Shown piece after piece: positions 26,447 through 35,101 of a DNA stretch of 55,997 nt. Below the pieces are notes generated by a model. That model was not told the DNA's origin. It saw only the letters and a program-made list of their open reading frames with translations, and searched no databases. The position numbers and the translations under genes were made by a program. The stretch comes from Akkermansia sp. (GTDB lineage Bacteria > Verrucomicrobiota > Verrucomicrobiia > Verrucomicrobiales > Akkermansiaceae), in contig JAKSOU010000007.1 in the NCBI GenBank assembly GCA_024405435.1, positions 1-55,997 of the forward strand, read 5' to 3'. How positions within the stretch are numbered: the first letter of the stretch is position 1; the number at the start of each line of letters is the position of its first letter.

Positions 26447-27529
26447 TCAATGCCCGATTTCCGTGAAGAAGCCGCCGCCCAGCAGCTGCCGCTCCGGGGC
26501 GTAGAACGCGCACACCTGGCCCAGCGCCAGCGCGCGAACAGGCTCGTCGAACTCCAGCCGCACCGTGTCGGCTGAAAGGTGGGTGCAGGCGGCGGGCACG
26601 GCGGGTGCGCGGTAGCGCGGCTGCGCGTACACGCGCTCCGGCAGGGGACGGCGCAGGTTGGCGATGCCGCCCACCACGGCGCTGCGGGCGTACAGGCCGG
26701 GTGTTTCCCGCCCCTCGTAGCCCACAATGAGGCGGTTGTTCTGCAAATCCTTGCCCACCACCACGTAGGCCACGCCCTCCCGCGGGGAGGCCACGCCGTG
26801 GCCGTGCCGCTGGCCCATGGTGAAGAGGTGCAGCCCGTTGTGCCGCCCGAGCACGCGGCCATCGGTGTCCACGATGTCGCCGGGGTTGTCCGGCAGGTAG
26901 TGGCGCAGGAAATCGCTCATCTTCACCTTGCCGATGAAGCAGATGCCCTGGGAATCCTTCTTGTCCGCCACGGGCAGGCCGAAGCGGCGCGCAATCTCGC
27001 GCACCCGCGGCTTGGTGAGCTCGCCCACGGGGAACACGGCGTGCGCCACCTGCTCCGGGCGCATGAGCGCCAGGAAGTAGGACTGGTCCTTGTTGGAGTC
27101 CGCGCCGCGCAGCACGTAGGAGCCGTCGCCCTCCACATCCAGGCGGCGCGCGTAGTGGCCGGTGGCCACGCCGCCGGTGAATCCCTGCTGCAGGGCGTAG
27201 TCCAGCAGCACGCCGAACTTCATCTCGCGGTTGCAGAGCACATCCGGGTTGGGGGTGGAGCCGCTGCGGTAGCCCTCTATCAGGTACTCCACCACGCGGG
27301 CGCGGTACTGTTCGATCAAATCCACCACGCGGAACTCGATACCCAGCTTGCGGCACACCGCCAGCGCATCCTCGATATCGCGCTCCCACGGGCACTCCCC
27401 GGGGATGTTCTCATCGTTCACCCAGTTCTTCATGTAGGCGGCCACCACCTCGTGCCCCTGCTCCGTGAGCAGGGCGGCCGCCGCCGCGCTGTCCACCCCG
27501 CCGCTCAGTGCCACCAGGATGCGCGCCAT
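26447..27529 (-). CDS. mnmA: tRNA-specific 2-thiouridylase MnmA
   Basis: 360 aa. It installs sulfur at U34 of Lys, Glu and Gln tRNAs using ATP and a persulfide relay. The PP-loop is ALSGGVDSA; the catalytic cysteines are in VLCNREMKFG and GICFIGK; DSNKDQSYFL and GQRHGHG are also conserved. The ATG giving MARILVALSGG lies 6 nt after the smpB stop, and I chose it over a TTG two codons upstream. Two RNA/translation-quality genes are thus paired. Confidence 0.96.
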   Translation of the reverse strand: MARILVALSGGVDSAAAAALLTEQGHEVVAAYMKNWVNDENIPGECPWERDIEDALAVCRKLGIEFRVVDLIEQYRARVVEYLIEGYRSGSTPNPDVLCNREMKFGVLLDYALQQGFTGGVATGHYARRLDVEGDGSYVLRGADSNKDQSYFLALMRPEQVAHAVFPVGELTKPRVREIARRFGLPVADKKDSQGICFIGKVKMSDFLRHYLPDNPGDIVDTDGRVLGRHNGLHLFTMGQRHGHGVASPREGVAYVVVGKDLQNNRLIVGYEGRETPGLYARSAVVGGIANLRRPLPERVYAQPRYRAPAVPAACTHLSADTVRLEFDEPVRALALGQVCAFYAPERQLLGGGFFTEIGH

Positions 27530-27535
27530 AACCAA

Positions 27536-28021
27536 TCAGCGTATGCCCTTGTTGAAACGCACCACCTCGCGCCGCGCCTCCTTCATCTCCACGCGCGCCT
27601 TGAGGTCGTAGCGCTGGTCGCGGTGGGTCTTGCCGCGGCCGGTGCCTATCTCCGCCTTCACCTTGCCGTTCTTCCAGTAGAGGCGCAGCAGGGGCAGCGC
27701 AAAGCCCTTCTGGGCCTGCTGGATTTCCAGCTTCAGGATTTCCTTCTTGTGCATGAGCAGGCGGCGCGGGCGCTTGGCCTCATGCTGGAACCACACGCCC
27801 GCCGTCTCCCACGGCTGGATATCGCAGCCGTACAGGAACAGCTGCCCCCTCTCCACCCGCGCAAAGGAATCCGCCACGTTCACCTTGCCCGCACGGATGG
27901 ATTTCACCTCCGTGCCGCGCAGCTCTATGCCGCATTCGTGGCGGCTCAGGATCTCGTAGTCGCGCCCGGCTTTCTTGTTGCTGGCTATCAGGTTGCCGGC
28001 GGGTGTGGGTTTCTTGGCCAT
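27536..28021 (-). CDS. smpB: SsrA-binding protein SmpB
   Basis: 161 aa. It binds tmRNA and carries it to stalled ribosomes for trans-translation. Conserved features: NKKAGRDYEI, GIELRGTEVKSIRAGKVN, and the C-terminal tail (GRGKTHRDQRYDLKARVEMKEARREVVRF) that mimics an anticodon and mRNA in the decoding site. A GGAAAG Shine-Dalgarno lies 8 nt upstream. The tmRNA gene itself is not in this window. Confidence 0.97.
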   Translation of the reverse strand: MAKKPTPAGNLIASNKKAGRDYEILSRHECGIELRGTEVKSIRAGKVNVADSFARVERGQLFLYGCDIQPWETAGVWFQHEAKRPRRLLMHKKEILKLEIQQAQKGFALPLLRLYWKNGKVKAEIGTGRGKTHRDQRYDLKARVEMKEARREVVRFNKGIR

Positions 28022-28057
28022 GGGGTTGCTTTCCAGGGTGGTTGGGTTGGGATGGAA

Positions 28058-28094
28058 CGGCCCGACTCCGTGGGTTCAGCAGGGAATCGGGCCG
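28058..28094 (-). terminator. Hairpin between rpoZ and smpB, possible attenuator
   Basis: A 12-bp stem with one mismatch (CGGCCCGATTCC against GGAGTCGGGCCG) and a 13-nt loop. It lacks a U-run, so it may partially terminate rpoZ transcripts or protect mRNA ends rather than act as a full terminator. Confidence 0.4.
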
Positions 28095-28114
28095 CGGAAA
28101 GGGATGGTGTGCGG

Positions 28115-28444
28115 TTAGTCGAGGTTCGGGGTCACGGTCAGCGTGTCCTCCTCCGCTCCGCGCGGTGCGCGGGATGCCTCGTTCGCCAGGTCCTTGAACG
28201 GGTCCTTCTCGGTCTCCTGCTCCGCGCGGCTCGCCGCTATCTCCTCCGGCGTCATCTCGTGCCACGTGATCTTGCCCTCGATGATTTCCGTCAGCGCTAT
28301 GTCCCCGCTCTGCATTTCAGGCGTGGTCGGCACATACGGGTCCGAGCCGTGGTTGAGCTGTTGCACGCGCTTGGAGACGATGTTCACCAAGAGCTGGTTG
28401 TCGCCGACGATTTCGGCAGCCTTTTCGATGAGTTTGACTTTCAT
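28115..28444 (-). CDS. rpoZ: RNA polymerase omega subunit
   Basis: 109 aa from MKVKLIEKAAEIVGDNQLLV. The omega fold is seen in LLVNIVSKRVQQLNHG and ALTEIIEGKITWH, which wrap the beta-prime C-terminus during assembly. The C-terminal 40 residues are acidic and variable. In proteobacteria omega forms one ppGpp-binding site, which is of interest beside the alarmone genes further right; that role is not shown here. An in-frame ATG eight codons upstream is less likely. Confidence 0.88.
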   Translation of the reverse strand: MKVKLIEKAAEIVGDNQLLVNIVSKRVQQLNHGSDPYVPTTPEMQSGDIALTEIIEGKITWHEMTPEEIAASRAEQETEKDPFKDLANEASRAPRGAEEDTLTVTPNLD

Positions 28445-28480
28445 GGGGATGAAGCGGTGCACCTGCACCCGCGGGAGGGA

Positions 28481-28509
28481 ATGATACCACCGTTCCCCCC
28501 GCTTGGCAA
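28481..28509 (-). promoter_or_regulatory. Promoter of rpoZ (and smpB-mnmA by read-through)
   Basis: TTGCCA, 17-bp spacer, TATCAT. The leader carries a short GGTGCAGGTGCACC hairpin before the ATG. Confidence 0.65.
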
Positions 28510-28550
28510 GCCTATAATCGCGTCAACGGCCCGACAATTTCACGCGCGCC

Positions 28551-30005
28551 TCAGCGGGAGTAGTTGCCGGGGTCTTCCGTGATGGTGACATCGTGCGGGT
28601 GGCTTTCCTGCAGGCCGCCGGAGGTGATGCGCACAAAGCGTGCGTGCTCCCGCAGGGCCGCCAGGTCCTTGGCGCCCAGGTATCCCATGCCGGAGCGGAT
28701 GCCGCCCACAAGCTGGTAGATGACATCCCCGAGCATGCCCTTGTAGGGCACGCGGGCCTCCACGCCCTCCGCCACCATCTTGCCGCTGGCGTTCTGGCCG
28801 TAGCGGTCGCTGGAGCCGGCGCGCATGGCCCCCAGGGAGCCCATGCCGCGGTACGTCTTGAAGTTCCTGCCCTGGTAGTGCACCACGGCGCCGGGGCTTT
28901 CCTCGCACCCCGCCAGCATGCCGCCCAGCATGATCAGGTCCGCGCCGCCCGCAAGCGCCTTCACCGCATCGCCGGAGTAGCGGATGCCGCCGTCTGCAAT
29001 GAGGGTGACGCCAGCGGGGCGGGTGATTTTCGCCACCTCCTGGATGGCGGTGAACTGGGGCATGCCCACGCCGGAGATGATGCGGGTGGTGCAGATGGAG
29101 CCGGGGCCCACGCCCACCTTGATGGCGCTGGCGCCCGCGGCCACCAGGTCGCGCGCGCCGTCCTGCGTGACCACGTTGCCGGCCACCACGGGCTTGCCCA
29201 GCTCGCGCAGCTTGGCCACCACCTCCAGCACGCGGCTGGTGTGCCCGGTGGCGGCGTCGATGAACAGTGCGTCCGCACCCGCTTCCAGCACGGCCTGCGC
29301 GCGGTCCCAGAACTCCGGGCCCGGGCCCACGGCCGCGCCGCAGCGCAGGCGGCCCAGCTCGTCCTTGGTGGAGTTGAGGAAGGCGTCGCGCTTCTGGATG
29401 TCCGTTTCCGTGATGAGCCCGGCCAGGCAGCCGTTTTCATCCACGAGCGGGAGCTTTTCAATGCGGTTGGAGTAGAGGATCTTGCGGGCCTCCTCCTGCG
29501 TGGTGCCGGGCGTGCCGGTGATGAGCTTCTCGCGCGGCGTCATCACGTCCGCCACGGTCATCTGGCCCAGCTTTTGGCCCTCGAAGAGCCGCATGTCGCG
29601 CCCGGTGATGATGCCCTGCAGCTTGTTGTCCCCGTCCACCACAGGGAAGCCGGAGAACCCGTGCTCGTCCATGATGCGCTTCACCTGCCGCAGCGTCATG
29701 TCGCGCGTCACGGTGATGGGCTTGGTGATGACCGCGTTCTCGAAGCGCTTGACCTTGGCCACCATGGCGGCCTGGTCCTCGATGCGGTTGTTGCGGTGGA
29801 TGACGCCGAGGCCGCCCTCGCGGGCCATGGCGATGGCCATGTCAACCTCGGTCACGGTGTCCATGGGCGCGGAAAGGATTGGAAGGCGCAGCGGGATGCC
29901 GGGGCACAGCTGGGAGCACGGATCGGCTTCGCCGGGAAGGATCGTGCTCAAGCAAGGAAGGAGGAGCACGTCATCAAAAGTGAGTCCAAGTTGAATTTCT
30001 TCCAT
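28551..30005 (-). CDS. guaB: Inosine-5'-monophosphate dehydrogenase
   Basis: 484 aa. It converts IMP to XMP with NAD, the committed step to GTP. The TIM barrel is split by two CBS domains (about residues 95-210) that bind adenine and guanine nucleotides. The catalytic loop is [16 protein letters not shown] with the active cysteine; [14 protein letters not shown] and [10 protein letters not shown] are the phosphate and flap regions. A TATACC box lies 7 nt before the ATG. GuaB supplies the GTP pool on which alarmone synthesis depends, and IMPDH is a known (p)ppGpp target in other bacteria. Confidence 0.97.
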   Translation of the reverse strand: MEEIQLGLTFDDVLLLPCLSTILPGEADPCSQLCPGIPLRLPILSAPMDTVTEVDMAIAMAREGGLGVIHRNNRIEDQAAMVAKVKRFENAVITKPITVTRDMTLRQVKRIMDEHGFSGFPVVDGDNKLQGIITGRDMRLFEGQKLGQMTVADVMTPREKLITGTPGTTQEEARKILYSNRIEKLPLVDENGCLAGLITETDIQKRDAFLNSTKDELGRLRCGAAVGPGPEFWDRAQAVLEAGADALFIDAATGHTSRVLEVVAKLRELGKPVVAGNVVTQDGARDLVAAGASAIKVGVGPGSICTTRIISGVGMPQFTAIQEVAKITRPAGVTLIADGGIRYSGDAVKALAGGADLIMLGGMLAGCEESPGAVVHYQGRNFKTYRGMGSLGAMRAGSSDRYGQNASGKMVAEGVEARVPYKGMLGDVIYQLVGGIRSGMGYLGAKDLAALREHARFVRITSGGLQESHPHDVTITEDPGNYSR

Positions 30006-30012
30006 GGCTCAG

Positions 30013-30039
30013 GGTATAACGTCCATGCCCATTTTGCAA
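30013..30039 (-). promoter_or_regulatory. Probable promoter of guaB
   Basis: TTGCAA, a short 15-bp spacer, then TATACC ending 7 nt before the ATG. The spacer is below optimum, so confidence is limited. Confidence 0.5.
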
Positions 30040-30084
30040 GCCCAAAATCGGCGATTTTGAAAATTCGGCGCCGCGGGCGCGGGG

Positions 30085-30453
30085 TCAGGCGGATTTGGTG
30101 TCTTTGGGGCGGGAAAGCGAGATGACGATACCGTTCTCCAGGCTGGCCTTGAACGCCCGCTGGGTCACCTCCACGTATTTCCGGATATTGGCCAGGCTCA
30201 CGCTGACGTTGGGCGTGGATTCTATCTCGGAAATGCGCGGTTGGGACACATCCAGCGCCAACGCCATTTCCTTTTGGGTGATGCCGGATTTTGTGCGCAT
30301 TTCCGCCAGCTTGGCGGCAAGCGTGTATGCCTCGGCCTGTTTCTCGATGTCGCGCCACTCGTCTTCCGACACGATGGCCGGGACGTGCGCCTCCTTCACG
30401 GAACGCGCCCGCATTTGTTTCCGAATGTTGATGGGAAGGTATTTCTTATCCAT
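30085..30453 (-). CDS. HigA-type XRE antitoxin
   Basis: 122 aa. The N-terminal half is charged and helical. The C-terminal half is a helix-turn-helix of the XRE/Cro family: GITQKEMALALDVSQPRISEIES, then VSLANIRKYVEVT. The start MDKKYLPINIRK lies 1 nt after the toxin stop, so translation is coupled. Antitoxins of this type neutralise the toxin and repress the operon. G+C is lower than the neighbours by eye, consistent with mobile acquisition. Confidence 0.85.
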   Translation of the reverse strand: MDKKYLPINIRKQMRARSVKEAHVPAIVSEDEWRDIEKQAEAYTLAAKLAEMRTKSGITQKEMALALDVSQPRISEIESTPNVSVSLANIRKYVEVTQRAFKASLENGIVISLSRPKDTKSA

Positions 30454-30454
30454 A

Positions 30455-30814
30455 TTATTTACCGTTGTTAAGTTGTTTGACGTATTTCTTGCAGTATTCG
30501 TTGTCATCGTGCTGGGTGTGCTTGTCGCCAGCGCAGATGAGGTGGATTTCATGGTCTTGAACGTAGCAGTATAGGTAAAGGCGTGTTTGGGTGGCAGGGC
30601 TGAGCGGTTGCTGTGTGATGGCATGACAGCCCGCGGCTTCCCGATGAACGAATGAGAACTCAACCATGCGCAAAGGATTGTCATGCTCCTGTAGGTTCTG
30701 GTGATACCTCTGCAGGTTGACCAGCATTTGCTCGACCTCCCGGGGATGGCGTTTCATCATCGCCTTTATGTCGCGCTCGTACTGTTTGCTCGGTGTAATG
30801 TACCACTGGCTCAT
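30455..30814 (-). CDS. RelE/HigB-family toxin
   Basis: 119 aa from MSQWYITPSKQYERDIKAMM. The pattern of a basic N-terminal helix pair (KRHPREVEQMLVNLQRYH) followed by beta strands (TRLYLYCYVQDHEIHLICAG) matches the RelE/ParE fold; many members cut mRNA on the ribosome. The toxin precedes the antitoxin, the order typical of HigBA. The catalytic residues are not strictly identifiable, so target and activity are unproven. Confidence 0.8.
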   Translation of the reverse strand: MSQWYITPSKQYERDIKAMMKRHPREVEQMLVNLQRYHQNLQEHDNPLRMVEFSFVHREAAGCHAITQQPLSPATQTRLYLYCYVQDHEIHLICAGDKHTQHDDNEYCKKYVKQLNNGK

Positions 30815-30826
30815 GGGAACGCCCCC

Positions 30827-30856
30827 ATGATACCCCATGGTAACGTTGCATGTCAA
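30827..30856 (-). promoter_or_regulatory. Promoter and likely operator of the toxin-antitoxin pair
   Basis: TTGACA, 18-bp spacer, TATCAT. The -10 region is embedded in CATGGGG direct repeats and followed by CATGGGGGCGTTCCCATG, an imperfect palindrome with 6-bp arms. This layout suits repression by the antitoxin. Confidence 0.65.
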
Positions 30857-30976
30857 TGCAAAAAAATAAGAAAAATCTTATATTTGATTAGCGGTGGCAA
30901 GGGCGATTGGCCGATGTGCCTACCACTTTTCCCCATCCCGCCAATCAATTACCCCCAACACCTCACGGTTGCGGGA

Positions 30977-31375
30977 TCAGGCGATTCTCTTCCGGATGGT
31001 GAGCTTGTTGCAGCCGTTGACGAATTCGTACTCCACGGAGTCCATGAGCTTCTTGCAGAGGAAGATGCCGAGGCCGCCGATGGGGCGGTCCTCCGCAGAG
31101 AGGGTGATGTCCGGGTCCTCCTTGTCCAGGGGGTTGAAGGGCACGCCGGCATCTTGTAGGACGATGCTGAGCACGCCGTCCTTCACGGAGGTGTCGGCCT
31201 CCAGGTATCCTGCGCCGTCGCTGTAGGCGTAGTTGACGATGTTCTCCACGGCTTCCTCCACGGCGAGGCGGAGCTTGAAGAGCAGGCCCTCGTCTGCGGG
31301 CATGTCCTCGGAGCTCATAACGGCTTCGATGATGATGGAGGTAAGTCCCTCAATGGGGTCGAAACGCTTGTGCAT
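30977..31375 (-). CDS. RsbW/SpoIIAB-type anti-sigma factor kinase
   Basis: 132 aa GHKL ATPase domain. The N-box is VEEAVENIVNYAYSDG, the G1 box QDAGVPFNP, and the G2 region RPIGGLGIFLCKKLMDSVEY. Proteins of this family bind a sigma factor and phosphorylate a STAS antagonist on Ser/Thr. It starts 3 nt after the tyrosine phosphatase gene and closes the operon that begins with the STAS protein, so that protein is the natural substrate. No sigma factor gene is adjacent. Confidence 0.9.
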   Translation of the reverse strand: MHKRFDPIEGLTSIIIEAVMSSEDMPADEGLLFKLRLAVEEAVENIVNYAYSDGAGYLEADTSVKDGVLSIVLQDAGVPFNPLDKEDPDITLSAEDRPIGGLGIFLCKKLMDSVEYEFVNGCNKLTIRKRIA

Positions 31376-31378
31376 GGT

Positions 31379-32272
31379 TCAATCGAGGTAAAGGTTTCGC
31401 AGGGTCTGGATATCCTGCTCTGAGAGGTGCATCTGGTTGTGCAGGTAGCTCTGCATGCCGCCGTAGCGGGTATCGATGATATCCAGCGCGTACCGCAGGC
31501 TGGCTGGGTGGATGCCCACCATGGCGATGACGGTGTCCAAATCCTTTCGCGTGGCGCCGGCGGCGCTCATCTTGGAAACCAGGCCGGCGAGGCGCGCCTG
31601 GAGTGCGCGCTGGCTGTAGGCGTGCTCGGCCTCGATGGTGGCGCGGTCCGCCCCCAGCGCGGCGAGCACCAGCACGGTGCCGAACCCGGTGCGGTCCTTG
31701 CCGAAGGTGCAGTGCCAGAGGATGGCGCCGTCATGCGGCTCCAGCAGGGTGTGCAGGAACTTGGAGAACACAACCTGGTTGGCGGGCGTGGTGGCGAATT
31801 CCGAGACGATGACCTTGGCGGCGGCCTGCGTGTCGGGCTTGCGGACAAAGGCGATGAGCTGCTCCCCGGTGGGCGGCTGCGGACCGTTGACGAGGGAGAA
31901 GAACTCCTTCATGTTGTCCATGCGGCCCACGGTGCAGGGGAGCGGCAGGTAGCGTGTTCCGGCGGGCACGCGGTCCGGGCTCATGCCGCGTTCCGGCGCG
32001 GTGCGGAAATCCACCACGGCGGCCAGCTTGCCGAGGCGGCGCAAATCTGCGGCGGTGGCCTTGGAGAGGTTGCCGCTGCGCAGGAGTTTGCCGCTGCGCA
32101 CGGTGCGGCCGTCCGCCATCCGCAGCCCGCCCATGTCCCGCGCGTTGATCACGCCCTCCAGCGCGATGGCCCGCTCTGGCGCATCCGCCGGCACGCCGTG
32201 CCGCGCCGTGCCGCACGCGCAGCACAGCAGCGCGGAAAGGATGATTGGAAGGATGGGGTGCAGGCGTTTCAT
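31379..32272 (-). CDS. Exported tyrosine phosphatase (Y_phosphatase3 family)
   Basis: 297 aa. The N-terminal ILPIILSALLCCACGT is a signal peptide with a cluster of cysteines, suggesting a lipoprotein with an imperfect lipobox. The body starts with the family hallmark LEGVINARDMGGL and continues through LLRSGNLSKAT and VDFRTAPER. The signature loop WHCTFGKDRTG (C-x5-R) gives a cysteine-dependent phosphatase active on phosphotyrosine, or on phosphoinositides in some relatives. It lies 7 nt after the HD-STAS-kinase gene. Export is odd for a member of a cytoplasmic switch operon. Confidence 0.9.
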   Translation of the reverse strand: MKRLHPILPIILSALLCCACGTARHGVPADAPERAIALEGVINARDMGGLRMADGRTVRSGKLLRSGNLSKATAADLRRLGKLAAVVDFRTAPERGMSPDRVPAGTRYLPLPCTVGRMDNMKEFFSLVNGPQPPTGEQLIAFVRKPDTQAAAKVIVSEFATTPANQVVFSKFLHTLLEPHDGAILWHCTFGKDRTGFGTVLVLAALGADRATIEAEHAYSQRALQARLAGLVSKMSAAGATRKDLDTVIAMVGIHPASLRYALDIIDTRYGGMQSYLHNQMHLSEQDIQTLRNLYLD

Positions 32273-32279
32273 GGCGGGG

Positions 32280-33968
32280 TCAGCTCAGGAGGTACTTGTC
32301 GATATACTGCTTGGCGAGGGGGTGGTTGGTGCCGATGGTGTTGAAGTAGACCATCTTGAGGGCGGCGAAGGCGGATGCCTTCTCCTCCACCTCGGCCACC
32401 TGCTCCGGGGTGGTGGCGCCGAAGTACTCGCGCACGAACACGGCCCAGAAGGCATCCATGGCCTTGCGGTCCACGTGGTAGTATTTCTCCACCATGTGGT
32501 CCTCGCTCAGTTTGGTGATGATGTAGAGCATGCCGATGTCGAACCAGGGGTTGCCCCAGCCGAAGTCGCTCATGTCGATGAACAGGTTCTCCTTGCCGTT
32601 GGTGATGACGTTGCCCATGTGCAGGTCTCCGTGCACGCAGGTTTCCGCGGCGGGGATGGCGTTGATGAACGCGTGCACCTTCACCTTGTCCGCCACCTCC
32701 AGCAGGTCGCAGTCGTCCACGAACTTGTGGTAGAGCTCCGCCACGTTCGGGAAGATGGCGGTGTCGCACGGCGTCTCGTGCAGCTTCTTGGTCATGGCGG
32801 AGAAGGTGATGGCCAGCTCCTCCAGGCGCTCCGGCTCCTCGCTCATGATGCGCGCGAAGGAGCGCTTGTTGAGCACGCGCTCGAAGGTGATGCCGTTGCG
32901 CCGGCCATCGTGCACGATATCCCCGCTCATCGGCGTGGGGATGCCCATGATGAACGCGGAGCGCGCGATGCGCTTCTCGCGCTCCACCACGGAGGTCGGC
33001 ATGAAGTCGTAGTACAGCTTCATCATGGAGTCGCCGTCGTTCTTGAAGTAGGAGATGGCGGTGAACCCGTCGCCGGATTCCTTGTAGTCGCTCATGTCTA
33101 CGCGGCGGGGGCTGCGCATGATGCTGATGAAGTTGGCGGCGCCGGTGGTCTCGAAACGCTGCGCCACGTCGCGGGTGGCCTCCACGATGAAGAAGACGAG
33201 CCCGCTCTTGCGCGCGTTGAGCAGGGTGCGGATGGCGGAGTACTTCACGCTGGGCACCTGGGCGAAGTTCAGGGTGTACACGTGCCGGTGCGCCATGTTG
33301 GCCACTATCTTCTGCGCGCCCTCCGCATCCAGCACGCCCTCCACCATGATGATGTCCCCGGGCAGCTCGTCGAACGAGAACCCGCTGGACACGCGGCTGA
33401 ACACGTAGTTCACCAGCTTGGAGAACTCCACGTACGCGGTGGTGTTCTCCAGCCCGGAGAACGCCTTGAGCAGGCCGCGCCAGCGCCACGCGTGCTCGTG
33501 CGGGTCCTTGCAGTGGAACTTCTCCCACGCGTGGTTGCCCTCCTTGGAGAAATCGCGCGCTATGCCGCGCAGGTTGGACAGTTTGTCGCCCATGGCCACA
33601 ATCTTGACCTCCAGCGGGGCGTTGGCCAGGTGGCGCATGGCGGTTTCCTTGCGCGCGTGCCAGGTGTCCTCCGGGGAGGAGCCCTCCACGCGCTTCTCGC
33701 TCTCTGCGTCCACCAGATCCGCCACGCGGTCGCCGAACTCCCGCCGGATGTCCTCCACCGTGGTCGGCGTGTCCTCCACCGTGTCGTGCAGGGCGGCGGC
33801 CGCCAGCATTTCGGGGTCGTTGGTCATGGTGGCCACGATTTCCACGGCCTCCATACAGTGGACGATGTAGGGGAAACCCTTGCCGCGGCGCTCGGTGTTG
33901 GCGTGGGCCTTGACGGCGAAAATCATCGCCTTGTCGAAAAGTGAGGTATCGGTGTATTTGTTAGCCAT
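32280..33968 (-). CDS. HD alarmone-hydrolase / STAS / APH-like kinase fusion
   Basis: 562 aa in three parts. Residues about 10-150 are an HD domain like the hydrolase of RelA/SpoT: H37 in YIVHCMEAVEIV, H61-D62 in LHDTVEDT, and D128 in GDKLSNLR, all expected metal or catalytic positions. Residues about 200-288 look like a STAS domain (GDIIMVEGVLDAEGAQKIV, then VPSVKYSAIRTLL), but the usual phosphorylated serine position looks replaced. Residues about 290-560 are an aminoglycoside-phosphotransferase/choline-kinase fold: K317, HGDLHMGN with D448 and N453, and IDMSDFGWG with D465. The start overlaps the end of the synthetase gene by 8 nt. I know of no characterised protein with this domain order. 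Predicted roles: alarmone degradation, STAS partner binding and phosphorylation of an unknown small molecule or protein. Confidence 0.85.
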   Translation of the reverse strand: MANKYTDTSLFDKAMIFAVKAHANTERRGKGFPYIVHCMEAVEIVATMTNDPEMLAAAALHDTVEDTPTTVEDIRREFGDRVADLVDAESEKRVEGSSPEDTWHARKETAMRHLANAPLEVKIVAMGDKLSNLRGIARDFSKEGNHAWEKFHCKDPHEHAWRWRGLLKAFSGLENTTAYVEFSKLVNYVFSRVSSGFSFDELPGDIIMVEGVLDAEGAQKIVANMAHRHVYTLNFAQVPSVKYSAIRTLLNARKSGLVFFIVEATRDVAQRFETTGAANFISIMRSPRRVDMSDYKESGDGFTAISYFKNDGDSMMKLYYDFMPTSVVEREKRIARSAFIMGIPTPMSGDIVHDGRRNGITFERVLNKRSFARIMSEEPERLEELAITFSAMTKKLHETPCDTAIFPNVAELYHKFVDDCDLLEVADKVKVHAFINAIPAAETCVHGDLHMGNVITNGKENLFIDMSDFGWGNPWFDIGMLYIITKLSEDHMVEKYYHVDRKAMDAFWAVFVREYFGATTPEQVAEVEEKASAFAALKMVYFNTIGTNHPLAKQYIDKYLLS

Positions 33969-35079
33969 GATTCTGTTGTTGGGTTGGCCATTGGAGTTCC
34001 GCGGCCAGCTGGATGATGCGCTGGGCACGGGCTTGGTTGTAGGGGCCGGGGCCTTGGATGGCCTCGAAGAATTGCGCCAGGTCCTTTTCGCCGTACCCGT
34101 TCTGGATGAGGTACGCGATGCAGAGGTCCTGCAGGGCCAGGGAGGATGAGATGATATCCAGGTCTGTGCCGCCGAGCTGGTGCAACGCCAGCTGGTACGC
34201 CGCCTCGGAGTAGTCGTGCTTCAGCTTCTCCACGTCCCCCAGCGTCTTGAACCCGAGCCCCTGCAGCACCTTCAGGTAGCCCAGCGGCGCGTCCTGCATC
34301 ACCTCCGCCTGGTTGATGGCGGCTATGCGGTTGGTGAGCCGCTCGAAGGGGTGGATGGCCAGGTAGCTGCGGAAGGTGTCGCCGTTGAGCCCCACCTCGT
34401 CGAAATTCCCGCTGCTCACCAGCGTCTGCACCCGCCGCCGGTAGTCCGTAATCTGCCGCCGGATGCGGCTGAACTCGTCGTCCGCCAGCTCCAGCATGCC
34501 GGCCAGGCGGGTGAGGTTGCGCAGGTGCTCCACGGGCACCTCCACGCCGGATTTGTAGCCGGTGTCGTGGTTGATGTTGGCCCACACGTGCTGCAGAGCG
34601 GTGCGCATCTGCAGCTCGAAGCGGTACTCGTTGATTTCCGGGTGCGCGGGGTCGTGGTAGAGTTTCCTGGGGATGCGGCAGATGTAGTGGAGCGACATGT
34701 AGCCGAAGCTGTTGAGCTCGTGCATCTTCCTTTTGTCCACGGAGTTTTCGCGGTCGATCTCGAAAAGGTCCTCCATGAGCGCCGCGATCTTGTCCACCTC
34801 GTCGCTGTAGAACGTGATGATGCGCGCGCCCATGATGTCCGTGAGGTCGCCCAGGGTCCTGTACTTGTGGCCCTTGAGCTGGAGCTTGCCCACCAGGCTG
34901 TCCTCGGACTTGATGCGCGCCTCCACGGCGGTGACCAGGATGTTGAAGCGGGAGAGGCACTTTTGCAGCTCGGTGAGCACCACCTCCTTCATGGTGGCGA
35001 ACACAGGCTGCATATCCCGGTATTCCTCCAGGATAAGCTGGCAGTGCAAATCCAGCCCGTGGGTATTGGAATGCTCCAT
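33961..35079 (-). CDS. RelA/SpoT-type (p)ppGpp synthetase
   Basis: 372 aa. Residues about 50-180 form the RelA_SpoT nucleotidyltransferase: RIKSEDSLVGKL, the metal-binding DIMGARIITF, GYMSLHYIC with the guanine-stacking Tyr, and ELQMRTALQHVWANINHDTGYK. A helical C-terminal half of about 190 residues follows, without the HD, TGS or ACT domains of long RSH enzymes. It thus resembles a small alarmone synthetase with an extension. The hydrolase appears to be supplied by the next gene, which overlaps by 8 nt. It starts 22 nt after the STAS gene. No direct activity is proven. Confidence 0.9.
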   Translation of the reverse strand: MEHSNTHGLDLHCQLILEEYRDMQPVFATMKEVVLTELQKCLSRFNILVTAVEARIKSEDSLVGKLQLKGHKYRTLGDLTDIMGARIITFYSDEVDKIAALMEDLFEIDRENSVDKRKMHELNSFGYMSLHYICRIPRKLYHDPAHPEINEYRFELQMRTALQHVWANINHDTGYKSGVEVPVEHLRNLTRLAGMLELADDEFSRIRRQITDYRRRVQTLVSSGNFDEVGLNGDTFRSYLAIHPFERLTNRIAAINQAEVMQDAPLGYLKVLQGLGFKTLGDVEKLKHDYSEAAYQLALHQLGGTDLDIISSSLALQDLCIAYLIQNGYGEKDLAQFFEAIQGPGPYNQARAQRIIQLAAELQWPTQQQNHG

Positions 35080-35101
35080 GGCGGGGATGGCGCGCGGGGC
35101 G

